From contig NZ_CP041745.1 in the NCBI RefSeq assembly GCF_007556815.1, forward strand, positions 1,054,001 to 1,118,000: a DNA stretch of 64,000 nucleotides, given 5' to 3'. Shown here in pieces: positions 43,548 to 52,531 of the stretch; within the stretch, counting starts at the first letter, position 1, and every line of letters begins with the position of its first letter. The translations under genes and the position numbers were made by a program. Source of the stretch: Paraburkholderia megapolitana. GTDB lineage: Bacteria; Pseudomonadota; Gammaproteobacteria; Burkholderiales; Burkholderiaceae. Below the pieces are notes generated by a model. The model ran no database searches. It had not been told where the DNA came from and saw only the letters and a list, made by a program, of their open reading frames with translations.

Positions 43548-44051
43548 CTAAGCCTGATAACTAGCGTCCGCCACCACCGTCTCAAGACTACTCAGATCCT
43601 TGGTCTTAGGATCGAATATCTTCGAGAACACTTCATCGTGGTTCTTGAACGCCTTGAACTCGAGCGCATTGCCTGAAGGGTCGACGACGAACATCGTCGC
43701 GTGCTCGCCCGGCATGCCCGCCATGCGAACGTGCGGCGGATCGAAGAACGGATAGTTCTGCGTCTTGATGCGCTCAGCCATGTCGCCCCACGTTTGCCGG
43801 TCGAGATTCAGACCGAAGTGCGGCACGATGACTTTCTCGTTATGAAATTTCGATTCGAACATCGCGGGCGTCCGGTCATAACTTTGCGGCGCGATATGCA
43901 GCACCAGATGATGGCCGTAGAAGTTGAAGTCGATGAAGTTGTCGGTAGAGCGTCCTTCGTGTCCGCCCAGCACGTCGCGATAGAACTGTCGTGATGCTTC
44001 GAGATCGGTGACGGGTATGGCGAGATGGAACTGCGTGTGAATCTGTTTCAT
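43548..44051 (-). CDS. VOC-family metalloprotein (glyoxalase/dioxygenase-like)
   Basis: A 167-residue vicinal-oxygen-chelate protein. HTQFHLAIPVTDLEASRQFY opens the first beta-alpha-beta-beta-beta module and VPHFGLNLDRQTW the second. The candidate metal ligands H9, H78 and E131 (in NALEFKAF) are all present. The ATG at 44051 gives a standard family N-terminus; the frame is open upstream but that part has no similarity. It lies 23 bases after the diiron-protein gene and is probably in its operon. Substrates of such proteins range from aromatic diols to antibiotics, so none is proposed. Confidence 0.88.
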   Translation of the reverse strand: MKQIHTQFHLAIPVTDLEASRQFYRDVLGGHEGRSTDNFIDFNFYGHHLVLHIAPQSYDRTPAMFESKFHNEKVIVPHFGLNLDRQTWGDMAERIKTQNYPFFDPPHVRMAGMPGEHATMFVVDPSGNALEFKAFKNHDEVFSKIFDPKTKDLSSLETVVADASYQA

Positions 44052-44074
44052 GTGAGGGCTCCGCAGTAGAAGAT

Positions 44075-44938
44075 CTAGGAAAGCGCGACGCTGTCCGCTG
44101 CGCCGACAGGCGCGGCTTGCAGCTGGAAGTTGCAGGAGGGAGCGACTCGCGTGCGTTTGACGTCGGTGGAGCGAATGGACGCAAAAATGTTGCTCCAGAA
44201 AAGTCCCCACGAGGTCATGCTCTCCTGGTAACCACGACCAAGGTCCGTCACCGCGTCGCCGCCTTGCTGAATGATTTCCTCGTTGATGAGCTGGCGCGTT
44301 CGGAGCCGGTGTTCGATATCGTGCTCGCCGATATGCAGGTCCCAGAACTTCCAGTCGATGGACGCGCGGTTCTGCTGGACATACGGATTCTTGATGACGT
44401 GTTCGTACAGTTTCGCCAGATAGATCTGGCACACACATTCGCCACCCATCCCGCGCAATCCGACCGCATAGGCGTTGCTCGTGTTGTTGTTGACGAGTTT
44501 TGTCCGGGTTCCGTCGAGCATGTCGATGTTGTCGGCGAGCGCCAGCGTATCCAGTTCTTCGTTCTGGCTACACAGGCTTCTCAGAAAGTCGTCGTAGAGC
44601 CGCGGATGCGCGCCGGCAGGATCGCCGCGGCCCAGTTCGTCGAACAGGACATCGGCCATGAAGCTGCGCAGCTTGCCGTCTTTGAGGCGCGCAACCAGGA
44701 TCGCGATATCCGGAATGTAGTAGACGGTGAAGTAGCGGTACTGGATGAGGATGGCGTTGAGCTGCTCGGGGCTGGCGGTTTCGACGAATGAAAAAAGCTC
44801 GCCTGCACGTTCGACAGTCTGTTCCTGCAGGGTGTCCGCCATGCGCCAGAACTGATCCGCATTCTCGGAGCTCCAGCTGATATCGGTTTTATGCACAGTA
44901 AATACCTCGCTTCTGATTCCATGCGCGCGAACGGACAT
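44075..44938 (-). CDS. haem-oxygenase-like diiron (HDO-type) iron-containing redox enzyme
   Basis: A 287-residue all-helical protein of the iron-containing redox/TenA-PqqC-like superfamily. The characteristic DELGRGDPAGAHPRLYDDFL supplies Glu101 and His111, GGECVCQIYLAKLYEH supplies Glu167, and DLHIGEHDIEHRLR supplies a second cluster of Asp/His ligands around residues 200-210. This pattern fits members of this superfamily that oxidise or cleave amino- or fatty-acid-like substrates. It precedes the VOC gene on the same strand, and a 552-base gap separates it from the LysR gene. Superfamily placement is good; the reaction is unknown. Confidence 0.8.
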   Translation of the reverse strand: MSVRAHGIRSEVFTVHKTDISWSSENADQFWRMADTLQEQTVERAGELFSFVETASPEQLNAILIQYRYFTVYYIPDIAILVARLKDGKLRSFMADVLFDELGRGDPAGAHPRLYDDFLRSLCSQNEELDTLALADNIDMLDGTRTKLVNNNTSNAYAVGLRGMGGECVCQIYLAKLYEHVIKNPYVQQNRASIDWKFWDLHIGEHDIEHRLRTRQLINEEIIQQGGDAVTDLGRGYQESMTSWGLFWSNIFASIRSTDVKRTRVAPSCNFQLQAAPVGAADSVALS

Positions 44939-45490
44939 TTATTTTCTTGGTGGCGGGCATGGGAGCGTTGTTTGACACAATACGCATCGACGAATCGATA
45001 CGCTGACAGGGGAAATTAAAATTTGAATTGGAATTGATTGTTCGTTGAGGATTCTCCTTGCCGGTTGATTGAGGGGTGAGAACTTATAAACGGCCAGGGA
45101 AAAGAGGAGCAACCAAGGGAAATACGACGCGCAGCGTGGATCGTGCGCTGGGTCGAGCCCGCGTGCGAAGGTTGGCGGTACCGAGCGGCACCTTTACGTC
45201 TCCTTGTTTTTTGATTGAGGCGATCACGACAGGTGAAGCGGTTTTATGATTCGCGCATAAGACCGTTTTAATCGCGTCGACTGATTGCCGCAGTATAGTA
45301 ATCGACGAGAGGATTGTTAATTTTAATTTGAACGATGACTGATTGCGTGCGCAAATCAGATCGCTGCATCGCCTTTTTAATGTGGGTAAGTTAATTCGTG
45401 AGGCATATTCGGCGGCTACATCGAGTGCCGTGAATAAGCGGTGAGTCGCGGTGATAGCGTGGCATCGTGTGACGCCAGACGATGGTCCTG
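44939..45490. other. AT-rich non-coding region
   Basis: No gene is supported in these 552 bases. The stretch is markedly AT-richer than its surroundings, with several TTAAAATT-like blocks, and should contain the promoter of the diiron-protein/VOC pair. No defined element could be assigned. Confidence 0.5.
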
Positions 45491-46384
45491 TTACCGCCGT
45501 CGCTCCTCGATCATCCCCTCGATCAACGTCGCCAGTTCATCGGCGGCCGGGTCGCAGATCCCCGACGAGCGATGCAGTTCGAGATCGGCCGGCGGCAGTG
45601 GCGGCAATCCTTCGTCTTCGCCAAGCACGCGCCAGTTCGGCGGCAACGTGCAGCGATCGATGATCGTCACCGCGGCACCATGATTCACGGCGATCTTGAT
45701 ACCGGTCGGGCTCTGGCTCGTATAGACCACGTGACACGGACGATCGAGCGCGGCCAGTGCTTCTAGACCGCGCTGCCGGTAGCAGCAGGTCTCGGGAAAC
45801 AACGCGAGCGGCACCGGCGCCGCTTTATCCAGCGCGAAGTCCCGATGCGCGGCCCACACCACGTCTTCGCTACCGAGATGCCGGCCGCCCGTTTGCGTGC
45901 CGTGCCGTACGACGAGCGCCAGATCCAGTTCGCCTGCCTGCAGGCGTTCGAGCAGTTCGAGCGACATCCGGCAATGAATATGCGGCCGCACGTCCGGCCG
46001 CAGCGCGTAAAACTTCTTTAGCAGATCGGGTAGCCACAATTCCGCATAGTCCTCCGGTAGTCCAAAGCGGATCACGCCCTCGCGTCGGCCCCGATTCAGT
46101 GCGGCGATAGCGTCGTTTTGCACCTGAATAATGCGCCGCGCGTGAATCAGGAAATTCTCCCCATCACGCGATAACGACAGGCGCCGGCTATTGCGCAGAA
46201 ACACGTGCGTCTCGAGTCGCTCTTCGAGCGTGCGAATGCGCAGGCTGATAGTGGACTGCGTGCGGTGCAGCTGTTTCGCGGCGGCCGTAAAGCCGCCGCT
46301 GTCGACCACCGCAACGAATGCGCGCAGCAGTTCGGGGTCGAGCGCACTGAGCCGTGACCAATCGGGTTCGCTCATCGCAGCCAT
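45491..46384 (-). CDS. LysR-family transcriptional regulator
   Basis: A 297-residue LysR regulator. The winged helix-turn-helix occupies residues 15-72 (LLRAFVAVVDSGGFTAAAKQ, then LHRTQSTISLRIRTLE), followed by a PBP-like effector domain with VIRFGLPEDYAE and ELLERLQAGELDLALVV. It is divergent from the 2-oxoglutarate dioxygenase gene and faces a 126-base intergenic region that carries a T-N11-A palindrome. It most likely controls the dioxygenase / M24 / binding-protein operon, and possibly the diiron/VOC pair behind it. A start nine bases later (second Met) is equally possible. Confidence 0.93.
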   Translation of the reverse strand: MAAMSEPDWSRLSALDPELLRAFVAVVDSGGFTAAAKQLHRTQSTISLRIRTLEERLETHVFLRNSRRLSLSRDGENFLIHARRIIQVQNDAIAALNRGRREGVIRFGLPEDYAELWLPDLLKKFYALRPDVRPHIHCRMSLELLERLQAGELDLALVVRHGTQTGGRHLGSEDVVWAAHRDFALDKAAPVPLALFPETCCYRQRGLEALAALDRPCHVVYTSQSPTGIKIAVNHGAAVTIIDRCTLPPNWRVLGEDEGLPPLPPADLELHRSSGICDPAADELATLIEGMIEERRR

Positions 46385-46442
46385 CGGAATTACTCGCTTT
46401 CCAGAAGAAATTGGCGAACAAAAGATGAAGCGTCACTAACGG

Positions 46443-46457
46443 ATCGCGATTCGCGAT
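46443..46457. promoter_or_regulatory. candidate LysR-type binding site
   Basis: A 15-base palindrome ATCGCGA-T-TCGCGAT containing the LysR signature T-N11-A. It lies between the divergent lysR (about 59 bases upstream of its start) and the dioxygenase gene (54 bases upstream), the usual place for an autoregulatory and activating site. Confidence 0.5.
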
Positions 46458-46510
46458 ACCTCACACCCTTCATCGATCCGCCATCCATACCGGAACCGGG
46501 AGCTAATATC

Positions 46511-47398
46511 GTGCCAGTCAGTCCTGCCCTTGCCGATGCCGAATGCAGCGATCTCGGCGATATCGTCGACGCCGAGCGTTTTCCGTTGCATGAACCGGAC
46601 GGTCCGCGCATGCGCGAGCTGATCGAGAGTTGTCGTGCGCGTCTTGCTGAAACGGGCAGCGCCGTGTTGCACGGTTTTCTGCGTCCGGCGGCACTCGCCC
46701 AGGCGCGCGACGAAGGTGTCGCACTCGCCCACAAGACCTACTTTTCGAGCCGCCGCGTCAACGCGTATTTCACTGCCGACGATCCCTCTCTCCCCGAAGG
46801 CGATCCGCGGCGCGTCTTCATGGACCGCACCAGCGGCTTCGTCACACGCGATGTGATTCCCGCCGACGCGATCATTCATCGCATCTATGTCGCACACGCG
46901 ATGAAGCGTTTCGTTGCTGCATGTCTTGACGAAGCGCGCATCTGGGAATACGCGGACCCATATGCGGGGCTCGTGCAGAACGTGATGCCGCCGGGCACTC
47001 AGCAGCCGTGGCACTACGACACGAACGAATTCATCGTGTCGATGATGACGCAGCAGCCGGAGGCCGGCGGCGATTTCGAATATTGCCCGGGTATCCGCTC
47101 GCCGGAGGGAGAGAACTACGGCGAAGTCGGACGTATCGTGCGCGGCGAGACGCGCGCACCGATCAACGTGATCACGCTGCAGCCGGGCGACCTGCAACTG
47201 TTCAAGGGACGGTTCTCGCTGCATCGCGTGACGCAGGTGGAGGGTTCGATCGAACGTCATACAGCGATCTTCGCGTACTCGAAGAAGCCTGGCGTGATTG
47301 GGCGGCTGGAGCGTACGCGCCAGCTCTACGGGCGCGTTTCCGAAATGCATCTCGAAGCCGAGCAACGGCTCGTGCGTGCGGACAACTTGGTCGACTGA
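46511..47398 (+). CDS. 2-oxoglutarate/Fe(II)-dependent dioxygenase, phytanoyl-CoA hydroxylase-like
   Basis: A 295-residue cupin-type dioxygenase. The facial triad is H168-x-D170 (QQPWHYDTNEF) and H238 (FSLHRVTQ), and R249 in ERHTAIFAY is suitable to bind 2-oxoglutarate. The Asp of HxD is present, so this is a hydroxylase rather than a halogenase of the HxG type. Translation starts at GTG 46511, seven bases after GGGAG. It heads a plus-strand unit with an M24 enzyme (34-base gap) and a betaine-type binding protein. A free amino acid or quaternary-amine substrate would fit the neighbours, but this is not shown. Confidence 0.88.
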   Translation: MPVSPALADAECSDLGDIVDAERFPLHEPDGPRMRELIESCRARLAETGSAVLHGFLRPAALAQARDEGVALAHKTYFSSRRVNAYFTADDPSLPEGDPRRVFMDRTSGFVTRDVIPADAIIHRIYVAHAMKRFVAACLDEARIWEYADPYAGLVQNVMPPGTQQPWHYDTNEFIVSMMTQQPEAGGDFEYCPGIRSPEGENYGEVGRIVRGETRAPINVITLQPGDLQLFKGRFSLHRVTQVEGSIERHTAIFAYSKKPGVIGRLERTRQLYGRVSEMHLEAEQRLVRADNLVD

Positions 47399-47432
47399 CC
47401 TTCACCTTATTAAATAAACCCCCGCAGACACC

Positions 47433-48659
47433 ATGACCTTACTTCGCCCAACTCATCTTCCCGAAGACTGCGAACCGACTGCAGAGGAGATCGCGCAGAT
47501 CCAGCGCGACCGGCTCGCTGCAGTGCGCCGTGAGCTAAAGAAGCGCGACCTGACCGCAGCCGTGTTGTTCGATCCCACTCACATGCGCTATGCGACAGGC
47601 TCGCGCAACATGCAGGTCTACTCGATGCGCAATCCGGCGCGCTATGTGTTTGTGCCGGCCGAAGGCAAGGTCGTGCTGTTCGAGTATGCCGGCTGCGATT
47701 TTCTGGCCGACGGTCTCGATACCGTCGACGAAGTGCGGCCGGCGACTGCGATTTCCTATTACTTCTGCGACGACATGCTCGGTCGCGTGACCGAGCGCTG
47801 GGCCGACGAAATCGATGAGCTGGTGCGGCAATCGGGTGGCGGCAAACGCCTTGCAATCGAAAGTGCGACCTCGGCGGCGGCGTTTGCACTGCAAGCGCGC
47901 GGTTACCAGATCTCCGACGCCCAGGAGCCACTGGAACGCGCGCGTGCGATCAAGGTACCCAACGAGATCAAGATGATCCGCTCGTCGCTGCGCGCAGCCG
48001 AAGAGGGCGTGCGCAAACTCGAGGCGGCACTGGTGCCGGGCATCAGCGAGAACGAGCTGTGGTCGCATCTGCACAAACACATCATTGAGACCGACGGCGA
48101 CTATGTCGAAACACGTTTGATCAGTTCGGGCCCGCGTACCAACCCCTGGTTCCAGGAAAGCAGCCCGCGCAAGATTCAGGCGGGGGAACTCGTCGGTCTC
48201 GATACCGATGTGGTGGGACGCTTCGGCTACTACGCCGACTTCTCACGCACGTTCCTGTGCGGCGACGGACCGGCGACAGCCGCGCAGAAGAACCTGTATC
48301 GCCTCGCCTACGAGCAGGTGCATTCGAACATGGAGAACGTACGTGCCGGCACGACGTTTCAGGAGTTCATTGCGAAAGCGTGGAAGATCCCCGGGCCGTA
48401 TCAGGCACGACGTTACTTCGCGCTCGCACACGGCGTCGGTATGACCGGCGAATATCCGTACATCGTGCATCGCGAGGACAACGAGGCGAAAGGCTATGAC
48501 GGTGTGATCGAACCAGGCATGACGCTGTGCATCGAGAGCTACATCGGTCACGAAGACGGTGGCGAAGGCGTGAAGCTCGAAGAGCAGGTGTATGTGCGCG
48601 ACGACGGCCGCGTCGAGCTGCTGTCCGACTATCCGTTCGAAGCGCGTCTGCTTGCTTAA
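47433..48659 (+). CDS. M24 (creatinase/aminopeptidase P-fold) metalloenzyme, DddP-like
   Basis: A 408-residue two-domain M24 protein. The metal ligands are D257 and D259 in GLDTDVVG, D269 in YYADFSRTF, H333 in AHGVGM, E368 in CIESY and E383 in KLEEQVY. As I recall the DMSP lyase DddP, its ligands have the same spacing (2, 10, 64, 35, 15). The N-terminal NMQVYSMRNPARYVFVP also resembles that group. However, the residue six places after the His is Gly here (HGVGMTGE), where DddP is reported to use a catalytic Asp. It may therefore be a hydrolase or lyase of another small amine or sulfonium compound. A Xaa-Pro peptidase is the conservative alternative. Confidence 0.85.
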   Translation: MTLLRPTHLPEDCEPTAEEIAQIQRDRLAAVRRELKKRDLTAAVLFDPTHMRYATGSRNMQVYSMRNPARYVFVPAEGKVVLFEYAGCDFLADGLDTVDEVRPATAISYYFCDDMLGRVTERWADEIDELVRQSGGGKRLAIESATSAAAFALQARGYQISDAQEPLERARAIKVPNEIKMIRSSLRAAEEGVRKLEAALVPGISENELWSHLHKHIIETDGDYVETRLISSGPRTNPWFQESSPRKIQAGELVGLDTDVVGRFGYYADFSRTFLCGDGPATAAQKNLYRLAYEQVHSNMENVRAGTTFQEFIAKAWKIPGPYQARRYFALAHGVGMTGEYPYIVHREDNEAKGYDGVIEPGMTLCIESYIGHEDGGEGVKLEEQVYVRDDGRVELLSDYPFEARLLA

Positions 48660-48696
48660 CGGCGCGTGCGAGCGCGTTCCTTTCCTGGAAATCATC

Positions 48697-49557
48697 ATGA
48701 CCACACTGTTCAGGCGAGCGCTGCTCGCACTGTATCTGCTCGCCATACCGGTTGCGGGTTCGTTTGCCGCCGACCGCACGATATCGATCGGCGTCAACAA
48801 CTGGGCGGAGAACATCGCCGTCGCGAATCTGTGGAAGGTACTGCTCACACAGAGGGGCTATACGGTGAATCTGCAGTCGGGCGACAAGGCGATCATCTAC
48901 AGCGGTGTTGCGCAACGCAAGCTCGATCTCACGTTCGAGGTCTGGTTACCTTCCGCCGATGCCGCGCCGTACGACAGCGTGAAGACGCGTGTGGAGAAGA
49001 TCGGCCCGTGGTTCGACAAGGCACAGCTCGGTCTCGCGGTGCCGGACTACGTGAAGATCGATAGCGTCGATCAGTTGAACGCGAGCAGCGGCCAGTTTCT
49101 CCATGACGGCAAACCGACGATCTTCGGCATCGAACCCGGCAGCGGCTTGATGAAGCTCACCGCAAAAGCGAAGGTCGACTATGCGCTCGATTACGCGGTG
49201 CTGCCTTCGTCGGAAGCTGCGATGTTGCTTGCGCTGCAGCGTGCCGGGAAGCGCCAGGAGCCGATCGTCGTTACGCTGTGGAATCCGCACTGGGTGTGGG
49301 CGAAAGAGAAACTGCATTACCTGAAAGACCCGAAGGGGACGTTCGGTACACCGGACGCGATCTATGCGATTGCTGCGTCGAACCTGAGTGCTACGTGGCC
49401 GGACGTGTCGCGCTGGTTGCATCAATGGAAGATGGACGACCAGACGCTCGGCGATCTGATGAACGAGATTCGGAGTGCCGGTGATACGCAGCCGGAGAAG
49501 GGGGCTGCGTTGTGGATCGCGAAGAATCAGGGGGTGGTTGGGCAGTGGTTGAAGTAG
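48697..49557 (+). CDS. glycine betaine/choline-type ABC transporter substrate-binding protein (OpuAC/ProX family)
   Basis: A 286-residue periplasmic binding protein. A cleavable signal peptide (ALLALYLLAIPVAGSFAADR) precedes an OpuAC domain with ISIGVNNWAENIAVANLW, FEVWLPSAD, GIEPGSGLMKL and VTLWNPHWVWA. The Trp residues there suit an aromatic cage for a quaternary cation. It follows the M24 gene by 37 bases. No permease or ATPase gene is present, so it must use a transporter encoded elsewhere. It gives the best hint that the operon handles a betaine-like compound. Confidence 0.9.
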   Translation: MTTLFRRALLALYLLAIPVAGSFAADRTISIGVNNWAENIAVANLWKVLLTQRGYTVNLQSGDKAIIYSGVAQRKLDLTFEVWLPSADAAPYDSVKTRVEKIGPWFDKAQLGLAVPDYVKIDSVDQLNASSGQFLHDGKPTIFGIEPGSGLMKLTAKAKVDYALDYAVLPSSEAAMLLALQRAGKRQEPIVVTLWNPHWVWAKEKLHYLKDPKGTFGTPDAIYAIAASNLSATWPDVSRWLHQWKMDDQTLGDLMNEIRSAGDTQPEKGAALWIAKNQGVVGQWLK

Positions 49558-49590
49558 GTGGGGGAGGTATCAGCGGTGCGGGTTTGCATC

Positions 49591-49633
49591 GCCAGGGCAA
49601 TTGTGCAGCAGCCTGCTGCACAATTGCCCTGGC
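49591..49633. repeat. 21-bp perfect inverted repeat between convergent genes
   Basis: The arms 49591-49611 and 49613-49633 are perfectly complementary around a single central base; each contains GCCAGGGCAATTGTGCAGCA or its complement. It lies between the binding-protein gene (plus, ends 49557) and the molybdenum hydroxylase gene (minus, ends 49676). There is no T-run. It could act as a two-way terminator hairpin or mRNA stabiliser. Confidence 0.85.
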
Positions 49634-49675
49634 GCCGGCCAAACCTGCGCCAGCGCACATGCTCATATCAGTCAA

Positions 49676-51886
49676 TCAGGCACTCTTCTCCGCCTCCCCC
49701 GGAAACGGCAACACATGAATCCGCTTCCCCGTAGCCGCAAAAATCGCATTCGCCACCGCAGGCCCAACCGGCGCAACCCCGGGCTCCCCGACACCGGTCG
49801 GCGCTTCGCCCGATTGCACGATATGCACCTCGACCTTCGGCATCTCCGACATCCGCAGCACCTGGTAGGTGTCGAAGTTATTCTGTTCGACCCGACCATC
49901 CTTCAACGTAATCGCACTGTGCAGCGCGGCGCCCAGGCCGAAACCGATACCGCCTTCCATCTGCGCGGTAATGATGTCGGGATTGATCGGCGTGCCGCAA
50001 TCCACCGCACAGACAACGCGCTCCACTTTCACGTTGCCGTCCTTGTCGACGGAGACTTCCGCGACCTGGGCGACAAACGTCTTGAACGCTTCGGCCACTG
50101 CAATGCCGCGGCCGCGTCCTTTCGGTAACGGCGTAGCCGGATCCCAACCGGCTTTCTGCGCCGCGAGTTCAAGCACGGCCCGCATACGCGGTTCTTCCGC
50201 AAGCAGATCGCGGCGAAACACGAACGGGTCCTTGCCCGCGGCGTGTGCGGCTTCGTCGATGAACGCCTCCACCGCGAACGCTGTGTGCGAACTGCCGACC
50301 ACGCGCCACCACAACACCGGCACACCGGTCTTCGTCGTCGTCAGTTCGACGGAGAGGTTAGGAATCGCATAGGCGATGTTCGCAGCACCTTCGACGGACG
50401 TCGCGTCGATCCCATCCTTGATCATGCCGGCGGCGAACGGCGTGCCGGCGATGATCGACTGACCGACAATCCTGTGCCGCCAGCCCACCAGCTTGCCGTC
50501 GGCGCTCAGTCCGGCGTCGAGCTTGTGGAAATACATCGGCCGATAGAGACCGCCGTGGATGTCATCCTCGCGCGTCCATTGCAGCTTGACCGGCGTGCCG
50601 TTTGCACCGAGCGCTTTCGCAATCGACACAGCCTCGACGATGTAGTCCGACCAGACGTTCGCGCGTCGTCCGAAACTTCCGCCGGCATACAGCGTGTGTA
50701 TCTTCACCTGCTGCGGGTCGAGCCCTGCCGTGCGCGCGGCGTTGCCCTGGTCGACGGTCTGGAACTGGTCGCCGGCCCAGATCTCGCAGCTGTCGGCGGT
50801 GAGCTTGACGACGGCATCGAGCGGTTCCATCGGTGCATGCGCGAGGTAGGGGAACGAGTAGGTCGCGGAGACCTTCTTCGCCGCGCCCGCCAGCGCCTGC
50901 GTCGCATCGCCGACCTTCTTCGCGGATGCGCCTGGCTTTTCGGCGAGCTGCCGGTACTCGCTCATGATCGCGTCGGAGCTACGCTTCTCGGCCTTCGTAT
51001 CGTCCCACTCGACCTTCAGCGCATCGCGGCCCTGTTTCGCCGCCCAGAAGCCCTTCGCAACCACCGCGACACCGCCCGGCACCTGCACGACCGAAACGAC
51101 ACCAGGCACGGCCTTCGCCGCCGATGCATCGAACGATTTAACCGTCGCGCCGAACAGCGGCGGCCGTTGCAGCAGCGCGACCAGCATGCCGGGAAACGTT
51201 ACGTCGAGTGTGAACTGCGCAGTGCCGTTGGTTTTCGGCGGCACGTCGACGCGTGGTAGCTGCTGGCCGATCAGACGAAAATCCTGCGGCGACTTGAGCG
51301 TGACCTTGTCCGGCACCGGCAAACGGGCCGCCGCCGACGCAAGCGAGCCATACGTCGCCGTACGGTTACTGGCCGTGTGATGAACGCTGCCGTCGCGCGT
51401 CGTCAATTCGGTAGCGGGCACCTGCCACTGCGCGGCCGCAGCCGATACCAGCATCGCACGCGCTTTCGCGCCGGCTTCACGCATCTGCATCCACGAGTTG
51501 GCCATCGCCGAGCTGCCGCCTGTGCCCTGGATCGTGCCGAACGCGAGATTCGCGTAGCGCTTCGCATCGGCGGGCGCGCTTTCGACACGTACGTCCTGCC
51601 AGTTCGCATCGAGTTCTTCGGCGAGGATCGTCGCGAGGCCGGTGTACGCACCCTGGCCCATTTCGACGTGCTTGGCGATGATCGTGATGCTGTTATCGGG
51701 CGCCACGCGCACGAACGCATTCGGTACGAACTCCGCGTTGGGCAGCGTGGCGGCGAGTGCGCGGCGGCCGGTGCCCACCCACTCGAAGCCAACGATCAAA
51801 CCCACTGCGGCGACAGTGCCGGTTGCTTTCAGAAAAGTCCGGCGGGACGGGCGCACCACATCCTTGAGATCGAGATCGGTCGTCAT
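49676..51886 (-). CDS. molybdopterin-binding subunit of an isoquinoline 1-oxidoreductase/aldehyde oxidase-type hydroxylase (IorB-like)
   Basis: A 736-residue xanthine-oxidase-family large subunit. The N-terminus carries a twin-arginine signal ([20 protein letters not shown]), so the folded enzyme is exported or anchored at the periplasmic face. Molybdopterin-site segments include [29 protein letters not shown] and [19 protein letters not shown], with [20 protein letters not shown] near the C-terminus containing the conserved catalytic Glu. The iron-sulfur subunit gene lies directly upstream. No FAD subunit is present, which agrees with the Ior-type enzymes that pass electrons to cytochrome c or the quinone pool. 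The substrate may be an aldehyde or N-heterocycle. Confidence 0.93.
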   Translation of the reverse strand: MTTDLDLKDVVRPSRRTFLKATGTVAAVGLIVGFEWVGTGRRALAATLPNAEFVPNAFVRVAPDNSITIIAKHVEMGQGAYTGLATILAEELDANWQDVRVESAPADAKRYANLAFGTIQGTGGSSAMANSWMQMREAGAKARAMLVSAAAAQWQVPATELTTRDGSVHHTASNRTATYGSLASAAARLPVPDKVTLKSPQDFRLIGQQLPRVDVPPKTNGTAQFTLDVTFPGMLVALLQRPPLFGATVKSFDASAAKAVPGVVSVVQVPGGVAVVAKGFWAAKQGRDALKVEWDDTKAEKRSSDAIMSEYRQLAEKPGASAKKVGDATQALAGAAKKVSATYSFPYLAHAPMEPLDAVVKLTADSCEIWAGDQFQTVDQGNAARTAGLDPQQVKIHTLYAGGSFGRRANVWSDYIVEAVSIAKALGANGTPVKLQWTREDDIHGGLYRPMYFHKLDAGLSADGKLVGWRHRIVGQSIIAGTPFAAGMIKDGIDATSVEGAANIAYAIPNLSVELTTTKTGVPVLWWRVVGSSHTAFAVEAFIDEAAHAAGKDPFVFRRDLLAEEPRMRAVLELAAQKAGWDPATPLPKGRGRGIAVAEAFKTFVAQVAEVSVDKDGNVKVERVVCAVDCGTPINPDIITAQMEGGIGFGLGAALHSAITLKDGRVEQNNFDTYQVLRMSEMPKVEVHIVQSGEAPTGVGEPGVAPVGPAVANAIFAATGKRIHVLPFPGEAEKSA

Positions 51887-51889
51887 GGC

Positions 51890-52351
51890 TCAGACCTTCA
51901 AGGTAGCGGCGGCTTCGTGGATGGCCGCACGAATGCGGTTGTAGGTCGCACAGCGGCACAGGTTGCCGCTCATCGCGCTGTCGATATCGGCGTCGGTCGG
52001 TGTCGCATTGCGTTCGAGCAAAGCGGTCGCGGACATGATCTGTCCGGACTGACAGTACCCGCACTGCGGCACCTGCAGCTTGATCCACGCGGCCTGGATC
52101 GCTTTGGCGGGCGCGCTGGTAATGCCTTCAATCGTCGTGATGCGCTTGCCGGCCACCGCAGCGAGCGGCAGCACGCACGAACGCGTGGCCTCGCCCTCCA
52201 GGTGAACCGTGCACGCGCCGCATTGCGCCATGCCGCAGCCGAACTTCGTGCCGTGCAGGCCGGCGTCCTCGCGGATCGCCCAGAGCAGTGGGGTAGTGGG
52301 ATCGGCATCGAGCGTGATGTTCTTGCCGTTCAGGACAAACGATGTGGACAT
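51890..52351 (-). CDS. [2Fe-2S] subunit of the molybdenum hydroxylase (IorA-like)
   Basis: A 153-residue protein with two [2Fe-2S] clusters. The plant-ferredoxin-type cysteines are in [19 protein letters not shown] and TRSC, and the C-terminal cluster in [12 protein letters not shown] and GNLCRCATY. The ATG at 52351 is preceded by GGAGAGAG; upstream open frame is not used. It is three bases before the large-subunit gene. It shuttles electrons from the molybdenum site and is transcribed divergently from the AraC-type regulator. Confidence 0.95.
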   Translation of the reverse strand: MSTSFVLNGKNITLDADPTTPLLWAIREDAGLHGTKFGCGMAQCGACTVHLEGEATRSCVLPLAAVAGKRITTIEGITSAPAKAIQAAWIKLQVPQCGYCQSGQIMSATALLERNATPTDADIDSAMSGNLCRCATYNRIRAAIHEAAATLKV

Positions 52352-52438
52352 GAACTCTCTCCGTGGGGGAAAGCCCGGACTTGGCGCCGGGTGTAGGCGG
52401 GAGTGTGAAGGACGGCGCGCCGTTGTGCTTACACAATC

Positions 52439-52466
52439 CTGCAAAAATATTGAACAATGCTGCAAA
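52439..52466. promoter_or_regulatory. direct repeats, candidate AraC-family operator
   Basis: Two copies of CTGCAAA (52439-52445 and 52460-52466) are spaced 21 bases apart, two helical turns. They lie between the divergent araC-type gene and the iorAB-like genes. Tandem half-sites on one face are the usual target of AraC-family dimers. Confidence 0.45.
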
Positions 52467-52531
52467 TCCGGCGGGCGGATGCGGGTGGTCCGCTGGGGAT
52501 TCAGTATGCTCAATGTCCTCAACCGATTTCA

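Noticed and set aside
43548..44438. Longer start for the VOC protein
   Set aside because: The extra residues overlap the diiron-protein gene in another frame and look random; the VOC fold begins at 44051.
46511..47398. 2-oxoglutarate-dependent halogenase
   Set aside because: Halogenases replace the Asp of HxD by Gly or Ala; here HYD is intact, so hydroxylation is expected.
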